From positions 28,797,213-28,861,212 of the forward strand of contig NC_090943.1 of NCBI RefSeq assembly GCF_040807025.1: a stretch of DNA of 64,000 nt, written 5' to 3'. This document shows, one piece after another, positions 12,701 to 21,100 of this stretch (its first letter is position 1; each line of letters begins with the position of its first letter). Source of the DNA: Struthio camelus (Eukaryota; Chordata; Aves; Struthioniformes; Struthionidae). Below the pieces are notes generated by a model, which made no database searches, was not told where the DNA came from, and worked only from the letters and a program-made list of their open reading frames with translations. The translations under genes and the position numbers were made by a program.

Positions 12701-14115
12701 CAATTTCATCAGTGAGAATCAAACAAGCACGTAGCTTGCTCTCTCATTCTTGTGTCAACTTTGCAGATCTGTAAGAACTGGATGAAAACAGAAGACACCT
12801 TTTCATCTCTCCCTTCTTAAAAGTAAGGAATTAGATTTGCTGTATGAGCTATTTCAAGCTATTAGGTAAAAAAACACAATTAAATATCCATGCTTTTCCA
12901 TTTAACTTTAGTATGCTAGACAAGGACAATATGCAACAGCTTACAGTTCAGCTTTCATGAACAGACTGCAGTTCTACTGTATTTTGCGGTTGTCTTATTA
13001 CTTAAGTCTAGGACAACAGTTCTTAATGTTATGTTATTTGCAGGCAGACTTTAATGGTTCTTACTTACCAGCTCTTTACTAGTTGTACTGATGGAGTGCT
13101 TAGCAACTTATCAGGAAGAAGATCAATTTCTTTTAGAATATTCGCAAACCTCACAGGAAGCTCTTGTCGCAGAAATGCAAAAGATGTTCTCTCACATCCA
13201 TTAGTTGAGCCTATAAAATAAGCCCAACACAAAAAAGTGTAAAAAAAAAAAAGGAAAATTTTAACACAAAATTGTGAATTACCATCTTGAAGTTCACCAC
13301 GGGCTTCAGGACTACATTGCTCTGCATTTTCAGCCGTCGTGCTGTTACTGGCTGGTTCTCCCAAATGCATGTATAGGCTTGTGCTGAATGCTGTTATGTG
13401 ACAGCAAGACACAGCCTATTCCTTGGGGGCATACTCCTATGTTTCCCGTTTAGAGGCAGAACTTATTTGTAATCCTCTAAGATCACAATCCTCTAAGAGA
13501 GCCATTCCAGCCACTCACTGTAAACAACATGGGCTTCTTCAGGGTGACGTCTGAAACTGTCATGGGAACAGAGGTTTTACAGCTGCCAAGGCGATAACTG
13601 GATACGGGTACAGTACGTACGCTCCAGCAAGCAAAGTAATGACTCCTCCCCGATAAGGTTGAGCACGGAACACGAAAACATCCATTAGTCGACCTGACTG
13701 TTACCACCCCCCCTCCATCCTATTAACAGCCCCGAAATAGAGGTTTGACGTCCCTGCAGCTTTAGCCGCGGCAGTCACAGGATCGGCATCGCCTGGCAAG
13801 CGGGCTGCGGCACGCGGCCCACGGAGGGCGCCGGAGGCGAAGGGGGGCCGCTGCGGGCGGCCTCCCCGCTAGGAGGACGGGGCGCCCCCCCCCCCCCCGC
13901 CCGGGCCGGCCGTGCACCGCCCCCCGCCCCAGCCAGCGGCGGAGAGCCGGGCTCCCAACCGCCCCCGCCCCGCTCTCACCGAAGTCCAGCAGCTGCTTCA
14001 TGGAGAGCGGCGAGGGGGAGAAGCGGGAGAAGGTCTCCACCTCCAGCGGCAGCCGGCTGCTGCTGGCCCCGGCCAGCGGGGCTGCGCTGCGCAGGGCGAT
14101 CCGGGCGGCCTTCAT
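6654..14115 (-). CDS. PDK4: PDK4, pyruvate dehydrogenase kinase 4, complete coding region in 11 exons
   Basis: Mitochondrial matrix kinase that phosphorylates the E1-alpha subunit of pyruvate dehydrogenase and shuts off pyruvate oxidation in fasting. Coding exons, in transcription order: 14115-13980, 13210-13069, 12077-12006, 11450-11266, 10837-10748, 10206-10129, 9494-9418, 8705-8607, 8330-8220, 7512-7399, 6797-6654. They sum to 1248 bases, giving 415 residues plus TGA. The fold is GHKL-type: an N-terminal helical domain, then the ATP domain. Seen are the N-box with E257 and N261, the G1 box DRGGGV at 296-301, the G2 box GFGYGLP at 332-338 and the tail DW pair at 397-398. The N-terminus (MKAAR, then [14 protein letters not shown]) is PDK4-like rather than PDK1-3, judged from the remembered human protein. 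Compared with human it has two extra residues in exon 1, one in exon 5 and one at the C-terminus. Nothing is broken. All introns are GT-AG. Confidence 0.98.
6921..6954 (-). mobile_element. CR1 3' tail remnant
   Basis: The minus strand reads several ATTCTGTG-type octamers, the terminal repeat of avian CR1 elements. No CR1 body is recognisable next to it, so this is either a very short insertion or a remnant. It lies in PDK4 intron 10. Confidence 0.45.
7399..7512 (-). CDS. PDK4: PDK4 coding exon 10
   Basis: 114 bases in phase 0, residues 331-368. It carries the G2 box [20 protein letters not shown] and the conserved [12 protein letters not shown] strand. The acceptor is TTTTTTAG and the donor is GTATGT at 7398. 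Confidence 0.97.
8220..8330 (-). CDS. PDK4: PDK4 coding exon 9
   Basis: 111 bases in phase 0, residues 294-330. It carries the G1 box ISDRGGGVP, with D296 expected to contact adenine, and the mobile ATP-lid segment [20 protein letters not shown]. The acceptor is CTTAAATCAG and the donor is GTAAGATG at 8219. Confidence 0.97.
8607..8705 (-). CDS. PDK4: PDK4 coding exon 8
   Basis: 99 bases in phase 0, residues 261-293. It begins with N261 of the N-box (NSMRATVE) and ends at LGHEDLAIK. The acceptor is TTTATATAG and the donor is GTAATT at 8606. Confidence 0.96.
9418..9494 (-). CDS. PDK4: PDK4 coding exon 7
   Basis: 77 bases, phase 1 in and phase 0 out. It encodes [19 protein letters not shown]. 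The last residues start the N-box, with E257 at the position of the family's proposed catalytic base; the metal-binding Asn follows in exon 8. The acceptor is TTTCCTCTAG and the donor is GTATGT at 9417. Confidence 0.96.
9738..9850 (+). mobile_element. MIR/CORE-SINE remnant in PDK4 intron 6
   Basis: Ordered matches to the MIR core as remembered: CATTTTACA, then GGTTAAG, then TGCCCAAG, then a GGACTAGAAC segment in the place of the usual GGGATTCGAACCC. Divergence is high, as expected for an element inserted before the bird lineage arose. Confidence 0.55.
10129..10206 (-). CDS. PDK4: PDK4 coding exon 6
   Basis: 78 bases with phase 1 at both ends. It encodes [20 protein letters not shown] and LTQVN. 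The acceptor is ATATTTCAG and the donor is GTAAG at 10128. The segment opens the GHKL ATP-binding domain. Confidence 0.96.
10748..10837 (-). CDS. PDK4: PDK4 coding exon 5
   Basis: 90 bases with phase 1 at both ends. It encodes the segment up to [16 protein letters not shown], the linker to the ATP domain. It is one codon longer than the remembered human exon. The residue split across the 4/5 junction is Thr where human has Ile. The donor is GTATGT at 10747. Confidence 0.95.
11266..11450 (-). CDS. PDK4: PDK4 coding exon 4
   Basis: 185 bases, phase 2 in and phase 1 out. It encodes [20 protein letters not shown] and onward to [14 protein letters not shown], the conserved end of the helical regulatory domain, with the NRHHDVVPT signature of mitochondrial protein kinases. 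The acceptor is TGATCTAG and the donor is GTAAG at 11265. Confidence 0.97.
12006..12077 (-). CDS. PDK4: PDK4 coding exon 3
   Basis: 72 bases encoding [20 protein letters not shown] and four more residues. Both ends are in phase 2. The acceptor is TTTTTAATAG and the donor is GTAAG at 12005. It is too short to appear as an isolated open frame and was found by protein similarity to the remembered family sequence. Confidence 0.96.
13069..13210 (-). CDS. PDK4: PDK4 coding exon 2
   Basis: 142 bases, phase 1 in and phase 2 out. It encodes the helical-domain segment [16 protein letters not shown] through SVQLVKSW, which is almost identical to the mammalian protein. The acceptor is TTATAG before 13210 and the donor is GTAAGTAAG from 13068. 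The open frame continues upstream into intron 1 to 13412, but that part is intronic. Confidence 0.97.
13980..14115 (-). CDS. PDK4: PDK4 coding exon 1
   Basis: Codons 1-45 plus one base. It holds the mitochondrial targeting region, rich in Arg, Ala and Ser with no acidic residue in the first 24, and the conserved [14 protein letters not shown] segment. The ATG at 14115-14113 is the start because MKAAR matches the family N-terminus. The donor is GTGAG at 13979. The exon lies inside the GC-rich promoter island. Confidence 0.96.
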
Positions 14116-14265
14116 CGCTCCCGCGGCGGCGGGGTGGGGCTCGCTCGCTCGGAGGTCTGTGGCAGCGAGGGAGGGAGGGAGGGAGGGAGGTGGACAGATG
14201 GATGGACGGGCTGCAGGTCAGTCACTGCGAACTGGACCGGTCTTTGCGCGGCCCCAGCGCCCTGT
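14116..14265 (-). other. PDK4: PDK4 5' untranslated region (predicted)
   Basis: The stretch between the TATA-like box and the ATG, assuming transcription starts 25-30 bp after the box. It is GC-rich and contains a pyrimidine tract in the mRNA sense (CCT and CCC blocks opposite 14169-14190). The start is inferred from the box position only. Confidence 0.5.
14168..14190 (+). repeat. (GGGA)n tract in the PDK4 5' UTR
   Basis: Five GGG blocks separated by single A residues at 14169-14187, on the strand opposite the mRNA. It is a microsatellite by form and also a G-quadruplex candidate. Confidence 0.8.
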
Positions 14266-14289
14266 GGCCGGGGGCCGCCACGTGCCGCC

Positions 14290-14297
14290 TTTATTTA
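14290..14297 (-). promoter_or_regulatory. TATA-like box of the PDK4 promoter
   Basis: TAAATAAA on the minus strand inside otherwise GC-rich DNA, about 175 bp before the start codon. It is directly preceded (minus sense) by GC boxes at 14307-14316 and 14328-14336. It is the only A/T-only octamer near the expected start. Confidence 0.55.
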
Positions 14298-14306
14298 CGG
14301 GCTCCA

Positions 14307-14336
14307 GGGGCGGGGCTCCCGGCGAGCCACGCCCCC
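14307..14336 (-). promoter_or_regulatory. Paired GC boxes (SP1/KLF type) upstream of PDK4
   Basis: Plus-strand GGGGCGGGGC at 14307-14316 and CCACGCCCCC at 14328-14336. The second is a CACCC/KLF-type site. Both sit within 50 bp upstream of the TATA-like box, the usual place for SP/KLF activators. Confidence 0.5.
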
Positions 14337-14502
14337 TAACGGAACTGTCTCCTGGCGGGCAGCGCGGCGGGGGGGAGGGGTGGTGCGTGACGGCCGTTGG
14401 GGACAGGGAGCCCCGCCAGCTGCCCCGCGGCACCGGGCCGGCGGAGGGGGGGAGTGGCCTCTGGGCTGCGGCGGGGGCGCTGCCGGCTGCGCCGCCCCCC
14501 AG

Positions 14503-14515
14503 TGACCTTGTTTAC
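14503..14515 (-). promoter_or_regulatory. Composite FOXO and ERR/nuclear receptor half-site upstream of PDK4
   Basis: Minus strand reads GTAAACAAGGTCA. GTAAACAA (14515-14508) is a perfect FOXO/DBE match. It overlaps ACAAGGTCA, an ERR-type extended half-site that lacks only the preferred first T. The site lies about 240 bp upstream of the predicted start. Mammalian PDK4 is known to be driven by FOXO1 and by ERR/PGC-1alpha through promoter sites, so the placement fits. Occupancy is inferred. Confidence 0.5.
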
Positions 14516-14819
14516 GCGTTAGGTGTAGGGCAATGTCAGGCCTCCCGCCGCCGGGCGGCCTGGACGCGAGCCAAGGGCTTTTCGCGCCCGGTTGGGCACC
14601 TGCCTTGGGCAGGGGGCTTCGGCGAAGGGGTCCGGGGCGCCCTGTGGCAGCTCGGAGGGGCGGGCAGGGCTTCCCAGCCGCAGAGACCCCTTCAGGGCAT
14701 CACCGCCCGGGCGGTACAGAGGCCTCTGACACTCTTACTCTTAGTTTCACGCTCTGTGGATAGCCGGTGGCGCGTCAAGAACGCAGATGGCGGCCCTCAC
14801 GCCATGCCTAGCCCAGTGG

Positions 14820-17250
14820 GGAAGACGAAACACCTGCGCTAGTGAGGTGCACAGCTCCCAGCCGGCTGCTAAATGTGTCACCCGTCACCAGCCTGACTCG
14901 TCCCGGGTGGTGGTTTTCTGTACGAGGCTGCTGTCGCCCATGTCAAGACGGCGGTGGTGCCTGTGGCGCTGAGGCCTGGGGAGGTGACCGGTGGAGGGAG
15001 ATGCTGCCGTTCTGCAGCATCTGCAGGTGCTGTTGCTCCCGCTGCACTGCTAACGCTGAGCGGGGGCTGACCCAGGGGATTAACCAAGCAGGGAAATATC
15101 TGGGGGTTTGCAGCCCTCTTCTTTGCATTAAGTGCAGGGGATGCTAGTGAGGGAAATGCTGAAGGTCCAGAGTCTGTGCAGAGAGTAGATGGGAGTGAAG
15201 GGGGCACAGACTAGATCCTAAATGCACAACTTAAAGAGTTTCTGACATGTAGATCATCGTGGTGACCTGGATTAATAGCGACCAAATATTTAAAAGACAG
15301 CTGCTTCGGTGACAGTGACACACTGGTTCCAAATGCCTGTGTGACCCTATTTACTCCCTCTATAGCTGACCTAAGAATTGATTGACTGAACTGCTCTCTC
15401 ACTCTTAGCTAATCTTCCCGGGTCAGAGATGAGCTGGGAAAAGTCTGCACACCCTTCCTCTTTTGTGGAAAGCGAACTTTGCTTTCCGGTGCTGTCTGGC
15501 ATTTTATCAAGTCTTCGAGTCTACTTCACTAAAGGCAGCGTTTGCATAATGTGTTGAAGAATGGAGTTAGTTTCAGCAAAGGCGTTCCTGACATCCTAAA
15601 TCTTGGTCACTAATAGCAGGACCATGTGACAATAAAACAATTATTTATTTTAATATTATTTTTTCTCTCACCATGGATGAGCTACGCTGTTATTGTTCCA
15701 TCAGATATATTACTTGATCACAGTGATAAAAGTGTTGGCATATGAAATGTGAATTGAAGCAAAATAAAGACATCTAGTAATAGCAAATGTAACCTTGTAG
15801 ATTTTTCCTGCTCTTGCCAGAAGATTAAAATTTGGGAATAGCTGCTGAGGGTTCATTTTGACTGATTTAACATTGTTTTCCTGCAAGTTGCAGGTGACTC
15901 ATTGAAATAAAAAACAACAACAACAAATTTGTTTGAATTATGGAACATGTATAAATTATTTTTGTTTTCTTTTTATTTTCTTCCTGAAGCAAATAATCAA
16001 TGGGAAACATAAAAATCTCAAGATTAACATTTTGCCATGAAATCTGAGTAAACAAAGTCATCTGCACTGGACAGTTATTTTAGTTTGTAAGTTCACTGTT
16101 TGAATCCCACTGAGATCCTCCATTTTGATCTGCTTGTTTGCTGACCCTGCTAAATATAAAGAACTTGTATAACCTTTGTGAGTCATCCTATCACTTACTC
16201 CATTCTGAATAGGAAAAAGTCTACTAGGAATAATTTTTATTATTCACATTCTTTTTCTTTACAGAAATTTGTTTTCTCATAATTTTCCTCATAGTTATGT
16301 GCAGTGAGGGGAAGAACAAAAGTCTTACAGGTTCTGTTTAGCTCCTAACAAACAGTGCAATAGTAGTTGCAGAAAATGTAGGGAAAGTGTTGGCTTTCCC
16401 AAGTATTGAAAGAATAAGGCTCCAGTAGCTCAAAACCTGGACACTTTTCAAAACAAACCAAACTTCTATAAGAATTTTACATACCAGCAGCCCATAAATA
16501 TTATTCCAACAACTAACAGTTTTGTTACTCTAATGACTGCTTCTGGAAGGAAGTGCATGATGGTTTATACACCACAGAATGTTTTGAGCAATATGACTTC
16601 CCGTTCCTGAAAAAATGAATGATATATTTGGGCAATAACTGTTAGGAATGTTCTGAATATTGGCCCAGCAGCTATTTTTTATGCACAAAGTAACAACTTA
16701 ACTGGATTCCTTGTCAGCCAAGTTGCATGTGAATAAAAAACTGGGCAGTGACTATCATAACAGTTTGAAATAACTCCACTATCTCTCCTAACTACAGTAC
16801 TGTTTGTTCTCTCTTTCTTTCCTCTCTAAATCACCGTTTTCCCTCTCCTCCTGAAGCCCTAGTGCATTGGCAATTACGAGTACTGATACTAGAAAACAGC
16901 TTTGTGATAGTGAAAAACAGTGCCAGATCTGAACTGTGGTATCCACTCAAATGTTTTCTCGTTGTTCCTATTTTAATATTTTATTTTTCTCTTCTGAAAT
17001 GCCCAAAGGCAAGTTTGGAAAAGGGAGGAATGATGCTTTCAGTTGCTGGTGGTGTTTCAGCTGTTTCAACCACAGTAATGTTTTGCTGACTATCCTTAAG
17101 AAAATGAGTTTTGATAACATTCTCCTTTTTTACACAGCAGCTAGCTCCAAAACAGCAGAAGGAATAAGACCACAGTGCTATTCATTTGTCCCCTAAAATG
17201 TTATCCGTTGCTGCCCCCCCCAGCTTCCCCCTCCCAGTGTTCCTGATGTC
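14820..17250. other. Upstream intergenic region, no gene seen
   Basis: GC content falls from the island into AT-rich DNA. It holds a second perfect GTAAACAA FOXO-type octamer at 16048-16055. No exon or named repeat recognised. Confidence 0.5.
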
Positions 17251-17255
17251 ATCCG

Positions 17256-17608
17256 GGGTGCCGGAGACATAACGTGCCGTGCTTAGGGCAGAGCTGTGCT
17301 CCTGGCGAGCCAGGATACGTGACAATTGGCTGAGTTGCAGTTGTCTAGTAGGTGTCCTGGCTGACTTTGCCCTGCCATTTCCTCAGTGGGGAGGCAAATT
17401 TAAGGTTCTTCCTCATAATCCACCTGCCAACGGGTGCTGGAGACACAACGTGCTGTACTGGGGTTGGAGCTTCTCTCCTGCCCAGCAGAAATATGTGTGA
17501 CACTTGGCGGGGTTGCTGCTGTCTAGTAGGGTGCATCTTGGCTGAGCTTCCCCTGCCTTGTCCTCAATGTGGACCAAAATTTGAATCTCTTCTCCTAATG
17601 CAGCTGCC
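17256..17608 (+). repeat. Diverged tandem duplication, unit about 176 bp
   Basis: Copy 1 (17256-17431) begins GGGTGCCGGAGACATAACGT and copy 2 (17432-about 17608) begins GGGTGCTGGAGACACAACGT. They stay collinear through GTCTAGTAGG, TTGGCTGA/CTGGCTGA and a TCCTCA-TGGG segment to the end. Copies differ at many positions, so the duplication is old. The overlapping ORFs on both strands reflect this repeat and show no known domain. Confidence 0.85.
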
Positions 17609-17929
17609 GGTTTGCACAAGGTTTGTAGCAAATGGATTATCTTTTTAAATTTGATTGAAATTGGCTAACAATTATTGAGGAGGGTTTGGCAGACAGGTTT
17701 AGAGTGGGAAGGAAGGAGTGATCTGGTGACTGAAAGGCGTGAGCTCTATTTGCGGCACTTGGTCAAATTTCCAGCAGTACCATGGGCAAAGCCCTCGATC
17801 CCAGTCTGCGTACAGATCAGCATTTATCCATCTGGGTCAATACTTTATTCCACCAACATGTCGTGAGATTTATTTTCTAAATATATATGCAGCCCTTTGG
17901 GTGGAAAAATTGACAGAAATAGCGTTAAA

Positions 17930-18170
17930 GCCAGGATCACGTCTTCCTGCGCTTCGCTTTCTGCCACCCGACATTACACAGCTGCAGAAGTTGTCACACT
18001 GCCGAGAGGGCTCCCGGCGCGGCGAAAATAGCCAAAGTGGGTGAAAGGTTGCCGGCTCCACACAAACACGCTCTGGGTCAGGCCTGGCTGAGCAAAGTTT
18101 AGTAAGTGAAAGGTTGTGCAGCCGCTCCAGCGCTTGCGCAATATCCTCCGTGTGCCCATATTTTGCAAAA
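17930..18170. promoter_or_regulatory. CpG-enriched patch with C/EBP-like site, possible distal element
   Basis: A short CpG-rich stretch in AT-rich surroundings, about 3.8 kb upstream of the PDK4 start. It contains TTGCGCAAT at 18134-18142, the palindromic C/EBP consensus. A GTGAAAGGTTG element occurs twice (near 18040 and 18106). The role is inferred. Confidence 0.3.
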
Positions 18171-18179
18171 GTCAGAGTA

Positions 18180-21100
18180 CAGTAGTTGGATCATTTTACT
18201 GCTGGAGTTCTGGCCTGTAATCTGCCTGGAGCTGTAAACATCCTTCAGCATGTACATGCCAACAGAGCAGTCATAAACAGGAGACAGCCTTTTTTTTCTG
18301 ATTCTCTGCCTTTGTTATTCAAATATTCCAATGTTTTCTGTTAACTGCTTTAAAATCATAATTCAGGTAGAGCAAAGCACAACAGATTACTGGTTTTGAA
18401 ATGCTGCTATTCCAAAAAATAGCTAGCGACTTGCATGAGATTAACTATAGGTGTTTCAAGCTGGAGCTTAGAGAGAAGCAGAAAGAGAGGGAAAGCTATT
18501 TGGAGTATAGCTGTACCCTCGAGGAAAAAAGCTAGGACTCAAACTGTGAAAAAACATGCCTCACTCAAAGTCTATTTTATGAAAAGCCTGTCACTAGAGC
18601 TTGTTGAATTCAGGAGGCTGCTTACTATGCCGGAGGAAGTAATCTTCAATTAAGAACACCGTTGCAGAGAGAATAGAGATGAACAGTCAGCGTGGGCTGG
18701 AGCTGATCTAAAGTATATAGACAGACAAGAAATGTCCTTCTCTAGCTTCAGCTGGCTGCCTCAGCAGTTGTGGGAGAGTGTGTGCTGTCCTCTGTGAGAG
18801 CTGCTGCAGCAAAGGCAATGGCAGAAGAAGTGGGTCATTGGGACAGCTCCTCTGCCCAGTGGCTGCCCTCAACTTGAGCCGCCCAGCTTTGAAGAAGAGC
18901 TCCCAGGAAAAGGAGGGCAACTTGAGAAAAGTCAGAAAAAATGTGAAAGTTATCAGAAGAATATATCTTTTAAGGCCCAAATATGTTTCAGCAGAATCAG
19001 AAAGCAATTATATTTTCCTATAGGAATTTAGGAAGGGAGTTAGTAAAACAGGATGGATAAGTTTTAAAGTTTCGGGTTAGAAATCTAAGAAACACTGCGC
19101 TCTGAGAAGAAGGATCTCCAGCATGATTGTAACCCTTATTCTAGTCATGGGCTTTGAATCAGTATGCACATTGCTTTTCTTTTGCAGGTTGGACCACCAT
19201 GGAGGAAGATGAGGTTTTTTTGCTAATTCTTTTATATGTGAACTACCCTTGATACTGTTGACTATAGTAGGAGACTTGGTAAAACAGATGTGATGGCTTG
19301 AATGTCCACATTATTTCTGTTCAGAACAATAGCGTTGAATCATTATTGCAGGTTATTTTGCCTGAGGCTAATCTTAGACAGCATTCTGTCTGCCCTCTTG
19401 TTCCCTTGCAGGATTTCTCTCATGAAATGCAGAAGCATATATTTTCTTCTTATTTGACATAAGAAGTTGAAAGAGAATTTTACTCAAGGATATTGTGAGA
19501 TAAGATGAGAGACATCACCTAGGAGAAAACTTGCGGTGATGCTGTCTGCCCCTTCTTTGAAAAGAGCTGCAGAGTTTGTGGATATTAGTGGAATGCTAGT
19601 GCTCCCAGGGGTTCAGATTGCCCAAAGGGAGTTTGTTTCCGGTTTGTGACTGTTATTACTGAAGTGTGAACTCACAGATATTCTTAAGCTCATCTTAACA
19701 AAGATTGAATTTCCACAATGTGCTCTACAGAAGATAACCACACAGTAAGCCTATGGGAGTTTTATTATCTAATGAAATGTATAACTGCAGGCTAAGCCAT
19801 AATAGCTGCAGTTAAATATGAAAATGAAGTTGTCTATGTATTGAAATAGTCCTGGTAAAGAACCACTACAATTAAAATGTTGCTGATGCACCATTAAAGT
19901 TGTTTGCCATTGGATCGGGATATGTACAGCAATATTTTTGTATCACATGACTAAAAGGTATCTAATTATGGGTAAATCATCAACTGCAGTGTTGATGGAG
20001 CACTAAGAACAGCTTAAAAAAGAAAAACGTTCCATTAATTGTGGAACTGTTTTAATCTTGTGGTGTATTAGACTCTGCTTTAGTAAAGTATAAGGAGCCT
20101 GAGTATACGCTTACTTTTTTTTTTTAACTCTAATTCCTTTAATATTCTTTATCCACATTGACACTTTCAAATTAATTTTTCAATATTGCACTCCTCTAAC
20201 AGTCCTTTGAATTGAAAAGTAAAATAGTCAGAGCTATGCTCATACTTGTTTTACAAGATTTCAATCTACCTAAAGTGGCATAAAACCCCACACAGTTTGG
20301 TTTTTGTTCATTTCTCTGATTTAAATGACACCAACATTCTAAATGCATTGCAGTGTTTATATTTATATTCATGCACTCACATATGTTTTAGGTAGTTTCT
20401 GTATGGGAGAAAAAACTAGACATGCAAAAACATTGAATGAAGGAAGTGGTTTTTTTTTTTTTCAGCTAACATATTTGCCTGTTTCAGAAAAGCTCAAAAT
20501 GTGTGCAAATACAAATCTTGATTCCGTACTACGTGGGACATAACATCTTAGTACAAATAATCAATAATGTGTTTGCGGTCATTAGTTTCACAAAGCCTTT
20601 TTTGAGAAAACATATTTTAACATACTAACATTAGGATACAGTCTTCAAAATAGAGATGGAAAATGTCTTTACCTCCTTTGAGACCAACTGAATTGTAAGT
20701 TTCAGTGGACAAATCTGCTATTAACAATACAGCTTTTCATTGCAAAAAGCAGATTCACTTGAAATGTATAGAATCTCCATTTACACGTGATAGGAAACAT
20801 TGTAATTTTTTCTTAGGCAGTCCACCACTGTTGGAGAAGTATGAATTTTCAAGACTTACATTTCATGGCTAGTAATTATTAATAAATATTTAAGCTGATT
20901 TGAATGTTTGGAGAGTTCCTCATCCTCACAAGGAAATGCAAGCTTATTGTGTGGTTCATACAGTACTGGAGAAATGTTAGGATATTTTATTGTTCAAATC
21001 TAATAATAAGTCTACTGCAAGCTACCAGAAGATATCCTAGTCAAGAGCAAACCTGGTAAAAAGCACAAGAGGCCTTGCTAGCTTTCAGCAAGTGCTCAAA

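Larger units (their letters stand above)
13770..14820. other. CpG island over PDK4 exon 1 and promoter
   Basis: Sharp rise in GC and CpG density against an AT-rich background, covering the start of intron 1, exon 1, the 5' UTR and the upstream region. It contains a C14 run at 13885-13898 and a (GGGA)n tract at 14169-14190. Several long frames across it on both strands are by-products of the base composition. Confidence 0.85.

Noticed and set aside
13210..13412. Extension of the PDK4 exon 2 frame upstream with its own ATG (alternative start)
   Set aside because: The acceptor TATAG at 13212-13211 and exact continuity with exon 1 (LDF then Gly) show this part is intron. It has no family similarity.
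13912..14842. Long plus-strand frames of 197 and 280 codons over the PDK4 promoter
   Set aside because: They lie antisense to PDK4 exon 1 in a CpG island, where stop codons are rare by composition. No domain is visible.
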